Source: Hysterangium stoloniferum
Lineage: Eukaryota > Basidiomycota > Agaricomycetes > Hysterangiales > Hysterangiaceae
Reading direction: 5' to 3'
Assembly: GCA_015178975.1 (NCBI GenBank)
Contig: WHVD01000032.1
Location: 248,001 to 312,000, forward strand
Length of the DNA: 64,000 bases
In this document: positions 54,793-64,000 of the stretch, piece by piece
Position numbering within the stretch: the stretch's first letter is position 1
Layout: the number at the start of each line of letters is the position of its first letter
Made by a program: the position numbers and the translations under genes
Notes under the pieces: generated by a model
Told to the model about the DNA's origin: nothing
Databases searched by the model: none
Seen by the model: the letters and a program-made list of their open reading frames with translations, nothing else

Positions 54793-56858
54793 TTAGAGAA
54801 TATCGTAATCGCTCCAAGTGCAGCCCAATGCAACATTGCCCTCTCGAGTAAATGAAATAATATGGTTCCCCAAGATCTTAGTTTGAAAACCAGCTTCACA
54901 ATAATCGCTACAAATAATTACAGTCACAACTCTGTCGAAATGGTTCGCCGGAACACTTACAAGAAATCTGTCATTAGGAATAGGGTGGTGCTTATAAGGC
55001 TTCAAAAAACATAATTTAGAATAGGGGGACACACATATCCATTTCCGTCTGAATATCTCCACATACTCTGGAGAAAGATTATGCTCTCTGTGCAGTGCGG
55101 GCGCAATGACCGATTGGAAGTTGTAGATGAAATTGGATTTCCATTCACGCAGCGTGCGTGCATAATGGGGGCCGATGTTCGATACTGAATCGGTTATAAG
55201 GCGTCCACAACTGCCATTTTCCATGCTGCTAATCAAGAAGCTGCAACTTGGAATATATGCCCCTGGGAAAACTGCATAAAAGAAACTTTTGTGTTAGCGC
55301 TATAGGGACAAAAACTAAAATGTAGCTTACTCTGTACGTAAATTACGAATTAGATGGTAAGTAGAGGGTGATGTAGTTTAAATCCACTTACCCATTTCCG
55401 AATAAAGTCAAAATCTTGATCATACTGTTTCACCCCTGTAAGCAAATGAGTGAGTCATTGTATCTTCACGCCATCGCTCCAAAATGTCTTACTTGACTCG
55501 GGCAACGTGGTTACCTGTACGCATCCTACAGCACCATCCTCCTTCAATGCCCAGTCCACCACTTCCCAGTACGTTTCAAAAAAGTCTTTGCCTACATGTT
55601 CCATCATTTCTACGCTCATGAACCTGTCAAAGCTGTGTTCCCATTCCGGAAGAGACTTAATATCCCGATAGTCCATTAAATGGACTGTGATTTTGTCGGA
55701 GAGTCCGGCTAACTTTATACGCGCTTCTGCCAAGACTTGCTGCTCAGAGGAAAGTGTGACCGTGTCAACAATGCAGTCTGTCATCTCAACGGCCATAATC
55801 GCGAGTGCCCCCCAACCGGTACCTGGCAAGCCGTTAGTGAACGCTGAAGTGCAAGCTTATATCCAACCTATTTCAAGGACGTGGTGCCCTTTTTGAATAT
55901 CGGAGCTGCGAATTATGTTTCTGCAAAAGATTTATGTTAATTCGCATACATTTCTGGTAACATTGAAAAATCTACCGCATTTTTCGTATTTGCGCGTCAG
56001 ACAGACTTTCTGGCGGGCCCTCTTTAGGCTCGATGTCTTCGGTAAAGTCCTTGAAGATGGCACTAGAATAATTCATGTCAGAGCTTAGAAATGCAGCAAA
56101 CCTATTAAAATTATCATTCACGATTCTATCTGGACAATGAATAATCAACACACATCGTGTTTCCGATATCATAATGCGCAGAAATATTTGCGCGAGAATT
56201 AGTAATATCTCCGAGGAAACGAACAGCTGTAAGAAATTTGGGTGCAGATAATATGGTGTTGACCAACGTCTTAGACTTTGCATGCTGCTTGTTGGAAATT
56301 AAGAGCTATTAAAACAGTATATATCAATATTTCAAATATCGCATCAGGCTGTAAGCGACGCTCACCCGAAGCAGGGCAGACACATTATCACAGTCGACTA
56401 AAACAGAAAGAGGTAATGACGTTGAACTAAGTCATAATTTATTTCAACGCTTTTGCTAACCATCTCCGTACATAAATGCCTCAGCAAACCCGAGATCTTG
56501 GGAAAATAAAATTCTGGTCCAAAAGGTTGCACGTTTGACGCGAATTTCGGCCATTAGATCACTAGATTGGTGGCTTCCGAAACACAGAGTTTCCGTTGCA
56601 GTCACAATGCGCAACTCGCCGTGTTTCAGCTCCTTCAATGTACTGGTAAGTATCACTTCAATATTAGAATTATTAATAGACTTTAATTACATGTTTCAAA
56701 TACCTGAGGACAAGGACTTGTGCGAGCCTTGGGAAGGAAGCGGACATCACGTTGACGACTGCTTCGGAAGCTCTATTCCATAGAACATCCAGAACGCCCG
56801 CTATAGATGCGCGATGAATGGCAGGTGTATGAAGGAGTTGAGTGGAATAAATGCTCAT
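54793..56858 (-). CDS. Cyclopropane-fatty-acid-synthase-like SAM methyltransferase, ~11 exons
   Basis: Exons (minus): 56858-56704, 56642-56461, 56397-56366, 56305-56154, 56101-55976, 55920-55868, 55822-55493, 55435-55392, 55271-55035, 54967-54961 (7 nt), 54907-54793. The N-terminal part has GFAEAFMYGDVDC, then ISAHYDIGNTMF and LSSDMNYSSAIF. The SAM motif is VLEIGTGWGALAI (about 55830), with MDYRD and FMSVEMMEHVGKDFF further on. The C-terminus reads ALHREHNLSPEYVEIFRRKWIYFFDYCEAGF. These motifs define the CFAS family, which adds a methylene or methyl group to unsaturated acyl chains of phospholipids. It is likely membrane-associated without TM helices. All junctions keep phase except 55392/55271, where one base is missing before VFPGAYIPS. 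Confidence 0.82.
54961..54967 (-). other. Putative 7-nt exon of the CFAS-like gene
   Basis: ATTTCTT between an acag acceptor and a gtaagt donor. Including it gives RRKWIYFFDYCEAGF, the family consensus. Skipping it loses the frame. Confidence 0.65.
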
Positions 56859-58657
56859 AGTTCTTCAGTGTAAAAAAAAAGAATATTAGCCAGTTAGAAT
56901 GCTGTGACGGTCAGGAAAGCAGGAGAAAGTTTAGAGATAAGTTCATTTAGAAATGTAATGGCTCACACAGGTACTTATGCTGTATTACACGCGCATGGGA
57001 TATCCAGACAGAGTCTGGGTAATGAATCATCCTTGACCGAGAGAAATGGGATGATATAGGCTCCGGGTCCCACATCAGGGAATTGGGAAGGGGCGCCTAA
57101 ACGGGATCGGGATTCCCACTGGCAGTGGGAATCCCGACCCTAACACTGCAATGAATCATGTTGGAATATGGGAATTTCAGCAATAAATCATGAGAAATAT
57201 CAGATAAATGAGGGAACAATGAATCAAGATGATTAAGAAAGCGGATCAGGTGTTCAAAAACAAGACCCCAGAATATCTCAGTCACATATAACAGTAGTAA
57301 ATGGACTGTATTATGTACCTAGGTACATGTATAATCAATAAAAGAAATATAGAATGTAGTAAAGGATTGACTCACCTCAGTCATATTTAACAGTAGTACC
57401 ACAGACTGAGGTGTAGCTGTGATGGATGAGTGGTGTACATGTGATATTGAGAACAATAGAGAGAGTGTGGTGAATAAGGGGAAGAGTGGCACAAAGACAT
57501 GCATCACTCCTTTGTGCACCCATTGTGTGGCCTCCATCACATGGTCTAAAAGTGGACCTTGTCTTGGACTCTGTTGTCCATAATGCTCCTTAGTGTGGAC
57601 AACAGTTATGAGCTCCTTCTCATGCATGGGATAATTAATTACTGGGGACTGAGTGAAAATTGAAGATTGGTAAACTTCGTCAAGTTGAGTGGGTTTGCAA
57701 CTATTGACACATTTGTAGATGCAATGCAGAATCATTTGTAAAGCACTCAGCTATACAGATGCAATGAATGGTCCTTTCAAATGAGGAATATGTTATGCTC
57801 AAACAAGGAAAAAATGTTGTCAGATGAGAAAGGTATGGCAATTGAATGAGGAAAATGGTGCTCTCCATCAGGAAAGTGGGAAGATCAGTAAGTATGCCAT
57901 CTATATTGTCTAGAGCCATCTAGGAGAGCTAGCTAGCTCAGCTAGACTTGGCTAGACACACTACTTTTGCAAGATCCCTATTTACTAGTCAGTATAAAAG
58001 CTTACTATAGATCTAGGGAGTCTACATAATGGGTGTAGACATTCCCAAATCCCTGATGTCGGGTAAAGAAAATGTTGTGTCTGAATGAGGAGAATACTGT
58101 GGAAAGGCTTGCTGGGTTATATAAGGTAGGACTGAAATTGTCCTCCTGGACTCATTTTGTCTTGTAAAAGCATTGATGTACTGTTAGACAAATGTAGAAA
58201 TAAAATAGGTTGTTGAGATGTATGGCAGTCATTGTCTAGGAAGCTTGCTGAGTCACATAAGGTAGGGCTAAGATTCTCCTCCTTGGCTTGGATAGTCTTG
58301 TATCAGATCGACATGCGGTTAGAAAAAACAAATAATACATTATTGATGGTGTTCCAAAGTGGGCTTTGATGTAAAAAAATCCATAAGGCAAGATTTCAAA
58401 GTTTTCTGCTGTCATGGTGTTTAGGTTTTGTTCCTCACAATGCCATCACCTCTTGATAATGCATGTACCTTCAAAACCAAAGTGGTCACATGTTGGGAAA
58501 AAGAAATTTGGGCTTGTACCCTATAAATGTGCCATTAATAGTGTCCCCAAAATGACCATTAAGGGGTGGTTTGATCCATTTCTTCTCTGAGTGGTTGCAG
58601 TAGACATTAGAAAAGGCTACCCAAAAAACAATATACATAGCTGACAGAGAAATTGTT
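56859..58657. other. No supported gene; palindrome and shared repeat
   Basis: Contains the 31-nt palindrome (57107-57137) and, at 57903-58019, the repeat shared with 40752-40853. Short minus frames at 57.3-57.9 kb show no domain. Confidence 0.5.
57107..57137. repeat. Perfect inverted repeat, 15-bp arms, 1-nt spacer
   Basis: TCGGGATTCCCACTG - g - CAGTGGGAATCCCGA. Confidence 0.9.
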
Positions 58658-58926
58658 AAATTTGATGATGAAACACACCTTTTTATAGGGGGAATCCACC
58701 AATTATTGCAACTTTTCATATGAAGATGCTAATTGTGGACCATGCATTTGGAGGTTAATGTGTGTCAGAACCACTATACACCTCCCAGAGCATCCAACCT
58801 ATATTGTCAGGAGGTGCTACACTAACTGACACAAGATATTGAGACACAAAGTACTTTTATTACAAGCTTATTAAACCCTTGTATATTGTGTATTGCAATA
58901 GAGTCAACTCATACTATTTTTAATAG
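58658..58926 (-). repeat. Dispersed repeat R, copy 3
   Basis: Close inverse copy of 22812-23071. The TATAAAAAGG box is on the minus strand near 58685. Confidence 0.75.
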
Positions 58927-59048
58927 AAATATGCAATGGCCAAAAAGCTTGCTCAGAGGCAATAGTAAGATGATGGTGCCAAATGGCACAAAGTGTAAAG
59001 AGTCGAGTAAATTACCACTCAATGTGCAAGCAATATCAACTTGTAACA

Positions 59049-59724
59049 GTGTGACAGTGAGATCGACCTATTAGAATATGTAGTAGTAACTGAATGATAT
59101 TATAGTCTACTATTCTAATGATAGAAGTAGGATCAACCTTCAAGGTGTGATCAATGGGATGAAATACCTAAAGATGGAGATCAACCTCAAGGTGTGATCA
59201 GACTGACACTAGTTGGATGAATTGATTTAGAGAAACAATTAAGGATTACTTATAGAATGAGAGAGAGAGTAGAAGTAGTGTTGCTACTATGAGAAAGGAA
59301 TGTAATAGCTTTGAGAGATGTGTTCTGTTGCACTGAGTCTTACCATCAAAGATGAGTTGGGTAGTAGTGAGCAAGCTTTGACTATTTCAGTATGAAGCTT
59401 TGCTCACAATCAAAATATAAGTGTGGTGATGCAAACATTATTGAGACAGAACCCCAGACTGATACTTGCATTGTGCAGGTGGTGGTTGTTGGGGTTAAAA
59501 GTGTCTTAACTATTGTAACTACTATAGTTACAAGTGTCACTGTTGTGGTCTTGTGGGCGCTCATGCACCTACAAGCATACATGGGCCTTTGCACTACTAA
59601 ATGTGAGATGTATCTCATGTTTGAAGTGAAGGAAAAATAATATAAAATATAGAAAAAATAAAGAACCAAAGTAATACTCAGTTCCCTTATGGAGTATTGT
59701 GCTGTTCTCAGCCAATCCTTCACA
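59049..59724 (-). repeat. LTR distantly related to family C
   Basis: Ends ccttcaca at 59724. Internal landmarks follow family C in order (ggttaaaagtgtct, gcacctacaag, aaaatatagaaaaaataaag, ggagtatt). The next bases on the right are, in minus sense, ACTGGGGGGGAC, a polypurine tract, so this should be a 3' LTR of a minus-strand element. The left boundary is estimated. Confidence 0.5.
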
Positions 59725-61584
59725 GTCCCCCCCAGTTTGAAGGGCTATGTCATGCAAAGTCCTGTAGCTTACTAGGGACACCATCCCATGCTTCCTTGTT
59801 GGAGCCTCCCAGCTGTAGAATCACTTGTCCCCATTCTTCTCATTTTCTATGAAGTGTCTCTATGATATACATAGCAGATCTTGAGGTAGTGCAAGTCAGA
59901 AGCCAACTGTTCCACCTTATGTATCATGGATACCCAATGACCGTAAGCCTTTTGTTGCATCCTAATGATGGCATGTATCCTATCAGCTGGATTGAGGGCT
60001 AATCATGAAAGAACAAGGGGTTGTTGGGGAGTGTCACTATGCACAATTCCTTCATTAGGGTCCACTTGAATATTGTTAGTCAGTAGTAACCCTTTGAGTA
60101 TATTGACAAGATTGGTGAGAGAGGTACAGGTAGAGGTTTCTGGAGGAATACAAGAGGAGGTCACTGTTAACTACCTGAATGGGGATAGTTTAATTTCTGA
60201 GACGAGTCCCTTCAGCCTTTCCACTTCTGCTGCATCATCAAAATGCAAGTAAAAGTCATGCATGGTCTCCTCTGGTGGTGCTAGCCCTTTGCATTTGCTT
60301 ACTTTCCCTTCAAGTAAGGGCTGTTGCAATGCCAGTAGCAGCTGGCCTAGGACTGTTGCAACAGTGAACTGTGCCAAGTGGTAGTTGATTGCTATTTGCA
60401 ACCAAGTGCCATTATCGGGCACATTTTGTGCTGTCAGTGTCTCCTCAATCTCCATTTCATTCATGTTGGGGGCCTTTTGCTTTCCTTTTGCCATCTCACT
60501 TAGGGGAATGGGGGTAAGAGGTGACTCAATAGCTTGAGGATCACTTGTGATAGTATCACCAATTGGTCCCAGTTGGTGTGGGTCCATGAGGTCTTCACAG
60601 AGGATGGTGGGAGTGGACAGTGGGCAGTTTGGAAGGCTTCCAAAAGGCAAGTGGTTGGTTAGAGAAGGAGGAGAGGGGCAGATGGGGGTAATAACTTCTG
60701 ATGAGGAAGTAGCTGGGAAAGAGCATATGGCGATGGGGGATTGGACAGGGTTTCCAGTACTGGGGATGAGAGGGAGTTCAAGAGAATGTTGCAGTGACAG
60801 TGGTAGGGGTGCTCATGACTTGGGTCAGTGAGTCATTGGGTGAGGAAGAGTGACTGAGGTAGGGTGTGGGATGATGGGGTTTGAACAAAACTTCCAGCAG
60901 TGGGGGTAATTAGGGTTCTGCTTGGTCAGTACCCTCTCCATACTCTGGTTGATGGTTTAAGTGCCCTTATTTGATTAGGGTTGCTAGAGACAAAGTGGAT
61001 CATGCTGGCAGTAGAAACCCCTTGTGTAAATCCTCCCCTAAATACTTTAGCTTGTATCGAGGGTTGACCAGATCATTGTCTTCCAAGTCCAAAGAGGAAT
61101 CAATAGGGCCCACTCAGTATCTTTTCTGCAATAACCCTCACTGGAAGGTGGCTTTGGGGGGTAACTCCCTTCTGTCTCCTTGAGTTAGCTGGATACTCCT
61201 GAGTTTGATTTGCCTGTTCAACTCCCAATCTTAGAACATGGTGCCATCCTTCTCTTTATGAATTTTAGCTCCTACTGCATGTATGCACAACATTCTGTTA
61301 TCACTCTCTGCCATTTCTCTGGAGTCCACCCATTTTTTCTCTGGGGGAAGGGGAAATAGTCACAGTCAAGATATGGTCTTCTTGGATTCTTTCCTCCCTC
61401 CTTTGTGCCTTCAAGGGTACATCCACTTGTGCTCCCCTTGCTTCGTGGTCTCATAGAAATTCCTCTCTCCTTTCTCTTTTAGGTTTCTTGTGCTCCTGTT
61501 GACTTTGAGTGTTGTGTTCTTCATTTTGGCAACACTTCTGAGCTTCTTCTTCAGGTGAGGGGGTTGGGAAGACTTGATCGAGAG
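59725..61584 (-). other. Internal region of an unclassified LTR element; one ORF (60650-60171)
   Basis: The minus ORF of 159 residues has KGKQKAPNMNEMEIEETL and a hydrophobic FTVATVLGQLLLALQQPLL stretch. No RT, integrase or RNase H motif is found. I do not recognise the protein. Its position before a PPT and LTR suggests an element-borne ORF. Confidence 0.4.
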
Positions 61585-63034
61585 AACCAGCCTGTTACTC
61601 AAGCCCTCCACAGTCTTTTTCCAGACCCACTTCCTCCCATCTGACCCCAACCTGTTGATTTTGGCTTCATCAGACCACACCACCTTCTTCTATTCCTCCA
61701 CAGTCCAATGCTGATGTGCTATAGCAAAGTCCATCCTTGCCTTCCTGTTATGACCGTGTCACAACCCGACGGTCCCCGAGGTTATCACCACCTATCGATG
61801 TTTCAAGTTATCATTCAAGTCATCGCATTGGAAACCGTCAGTCTCCCAACACTGACGTATGCTTTCGTGGTGATCAAACTCCGTTTGCACCCCTGTCAAA
61901 ATATACTCGTACTATCTGGTTAAACTCTGATATGTCCCTTTTTATTATGATGATCTGTTCTATTCTATGTTTCACATATGTCTATATATACATGTACTTG
62001 TAACTCTTGGACTATTTCCTTTTCTCATAATCCCGCTCTCAGTTATTTCACGGCCTCTGAACAAATCATAACCTTCCTGTTCCTAGTCAAGCTTATTGTC
62101 AATAATGTTTTCCACTCTTCTCCTAGTTAGTATTTTCTAGATGCTGAATACTTGTATATGAACCTGCTGTAGTCGTAGTTACTAGGCAATCAGAATATCG
62201 ACTCAGAATACCCTCATACATCTCTAGAAGTCTTATACTAAGTATTCCGCCCTCCACCTTCCCATGCGCTCACCCACTCTCGGTCCCCGACCCCTTGGCC
62301 CGACACTCGACTTATCCTTCAGTCCTGATCGGTAACTCACCGAGAGGTACTCGTCAGGACTAGTCTTCCCCTGTCCAAAATTTAAGGACACCCGACAGAT
62401 ATTTGCAAGGGCACAGAATATAAGGTGAAGCCAAGTCCTTCCAATCGGTCCCCGTCAGCCTACCAACATTAGTCAGTTTTCAGCTCTTAACACTTCCTAT
62501 GCTTCTTGCTAAGGAGGGGTTTTTTCTTCTTCATCACAGCCTTCATCCCAACCATCTTGAGATGATTTCACACAGTTTGGGTAGAAATGGACTGGGTAGA
62601 AATGGACTGGTTGGTGAGATTCCTAAGGGCTTTGGTCACATCAACAGCAGTGTCAGCCTTCTCCCAGGGCTGATGAGACACTGTGCATAGTGAATGTTGG
62701 TAGGGGAAAGCTTTGGGGATGACCACCAATGGACTTAGGGAGATGAGAAAAATGCTTAGAGTGAAGCTTCGAGACTGTGCCAATGCTATGACCAGTAGAA
62801 ACTGCAATGTGGCTAGCTGAATGACCAGCATCAAGCAGTGAGAGGAGTCTCTTGTATATAAATATTTGTAATATTTCCATATTTGGAGCTTATGTAATGG
62901 CACCATACTTCCATAATCTAGATATGATAGAGCATATTCACAAATATTCTTGATATTTTTGCATTTTTATTCTTTGAGCTATCAGGGATATAAGTCTGAA
63001 GTACAAAACATGCAAAGGGTTTTTTGAGTCACTG
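61585..63034 (-). mobile_element. Tc1/mariner remnant 2, split by a solo LTR
   Basis: The right end is ...TTTTTTGAGTCACTG followed by TA (63035-63036). Minus frames read an HTH region (KRLLSLLDAGHSASHIAVSTGHSIGTV, 62850) and, after the LTR, WTVEE-stop-KKVVWSDEAKINRLGSDGRKWVWKK (61690-61600). It is truncated after the first catalytic Asp at about 61585, and the left TIR is lost. The ends resemble those of the 41.5-kb element. Confidence 0.8.
61746..62492 (+). repeat. Solo LTR, family B (747 bp), TSD cttcc
   Basis: TGTTATGACCGTGTC...GCTCTTAACA with cttcc at 61741-61745 and 62493-62497. The mariner frame continues across it. Confidence 0.93.
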
Positions 63035-63165
63035 TATATCAGTATGAATGGATCAAAGTTTCAGATGGATGAGACAAAGGTACAATGGGTGGTGTTGTTC
63101 ACGAAGACTGGTTGAGCTGCCCTTTTTGCAAACCAGCTCATGAAACGGTGGAGTCAAGGAGAAAT

Positions 63166-63543
63166 GGTGGTTTCATGGGAAATGGTGGTTTCATGGGAAA
63201 TGGTGGTTTCATGGGAAATGGTGGTTTCATGGGAAATGGTGGTTTCATGGGAAATGGTGGTTTCATGGGAAATGGTGGTTTCATGGGAAATGGTGGTTTC
63301 ATGGGAAATGGTGGTTTCATGGGAAATGGTGGTTTCATGGGAAATGGTGGTTTCATGGGAAATGGTGGTTTCATGGGAAATGGTGGTTTCATGGGAAACG
63401 GTGGTTTCATGGGAAATGGTGGTTTCATGGGAAACGGTGGTTTCATGGGAAACGGTGGTTTCATGGGAAACGGTGGTTTCATGGGAAATGGTGGTTTCAT
63501 GGGAAATGGTGGTTTCATGGGAAACGGTGGTTTCATGGGAAAC
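63166..63543 (+). repeat. 18-bp minisatellite, 21 copies
   Basis: Unit ggtggtttcatgggaaat. Most variation is aaatgg versus aaacgg, concentrated in the right third. The unit is a multiple of three and has no stop in any frame, so all six frames are open. Confidence 0.97.
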
Positions 63544-64000
63544 CTTTGCACAGACCTTTGAACGCAAGTGTTTCCCAGCCGATGAAGCAGCTATGGCCCA
63601 TATCAAATTAGAACAACTTACCACCAAGCCCAAAGAACGGTCAATGAGTACACAGATGAGTTCCAAGAACTCATTGACCTTGCAGGTTACAAGGACCCTC
63701 TGGCCATTGTCATGAAGTACTGACATGGACTATTACTGAGCATCCAGGCCAAGGTTGCAACAATGGAAAACTGCCCGAAGGACAATGACAAACAGGGCTG
63801 GTACAATGCTGCCTCCCACTTCAACCAAAACTGAAATGAGAATGATATCTTTCACTCTGCAGGTGTCATGACACAACTGGTCTCACTGAAGCCCCCGATG
63901 CTCCCACGTGTTGTTCCCCCACATCCCCCATATCCTACACCAATACTGCCCCCCTCTAAACCAATTGATATAATGGATGTCAATGCAGTCACCAAGCTCA
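63544..64000 (+). pseudogene. gag: Ty3/gypsy gag fragment running off the window
   Basis: FERKCFPADEAAMAHIKLEQL, then (frame change) EYTDEFQELIDLAGYKDPLAIVMKY and QGWYNAASHFNQN with stops, the standard Ty3 gag capsid order. It is a lineage different from family A. The minisatellite lies at its N-terminal side. Confidence 0.8.

Noticed and set aside
57303-57330. tgtacctaggtaca palindrome as a regulatory site
   Set aside because: Short (14 nt), isolated, and not repeated elsewhere in the window.
63166-63543. CRISPR-like array
   Set aside because: Conti­guous repeats without spacers in a eukaryotic genome.
63085-63715. Long GGFMGN-, SWEMVV-, MKPPFP- and ISHETT-repeat proteins as collagen-like or peptide-precursor genes
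   Set aside because: The 18-bp unit has no stop in any frame, so every frame is open. The flanks are Ty3 gag.
1-64000. tRNA or rRNA genes
   Set aside because: No cloverleaf with A/B boxes and no rRNA core sequence was recognised by reading. A covariance-model scan was not possible.

Overview
This window looks like a transposon-dense stretch of a filamentous basidiomycete (Agaricomycete) nuclear genome. The evidence is host genes with many 48-60 bp GT-AG introns, mushroom-type families (UstYa/DUF3328-like, But2-like, a basidiomycete 7-TM family, GNAT, fungal cyclopropane-fatty-acid-type methyltransferase) and fungal Ty3 chromoviruses, Copia and Tc1/mariner elements. Nothing looks bacterial, viral or organellar.

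Layout. 1-2165: remnant of a Ty3 pol on the minus strand, interrupted by two LTRs of one family (C). 2166-10879: Ty3 family-A element 1 (+). 10880-11943: Copia gag remnant (Copia-3). 12000-26900: a CpG-rich host-gene island with UstYa-like genes at 13.8 and 23.6 kb, an intact GNAT at 15.3-16.4 kb, a But2-like gene at 17.4 kb, an intact 7-TM gene at 19.7 kb and a GNAT pseudogene at 21.8 kb. The island carries an old segmental duplication. 26895-39065: an internally deleted Copia element (Copia-1) holding the complete Ty3-A element 2 (27693-37135, TSD gtcag) and a solo LTR. 39110-46293: solo LTRs, a LINE fragment, a Ty3 integrase fragment, a Tc1/mariner element with a poly(A) retroposon in it, and minisatellites. 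46294-51726: Ty3-A element 3 (TSD tctga), inserted in the gag of a third Copia copy (Copia-2). 54793-56858: a host methyltransferase gene of the cyclopropane-fatty-acid-synthase family with a putative 7-nt exon. 57-64 kb: palindrome, repeats, a second Tc1 remnant split by a solo LTR, and a Ty3 gag remnant carrying a 21-copy 18-bp minisatellite.

The most interesting signal is in the three Ty3-A elements. Each carries, between the chromodomain end of pol and the 3' LTR, a gene in ANTISENSE orientation. It has its own TATA box, three exons with introns at identical positions (middle exon exactly 57 nt in all three), a charged coiled-coil N-terminus, a C-x2-C-x6-C-x9-C-x2-C-x6-C (Gal4-type Zn2Cys6) signature in the best copy, and an acidic C-terminus ending SPINVD. 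The same elements have an 11-nt sequence next to the 5' LTR complementary to a site about 33 nt downstream of a TATA box inside the LTR, which is the arrangement expected for Tf1-type self-primed reverse transcription.

Limits: gene models were built by eye. Several otherwise intact genes need one base restored to stay in frame, so either decay or assembly indels are present. No homology search was possible.
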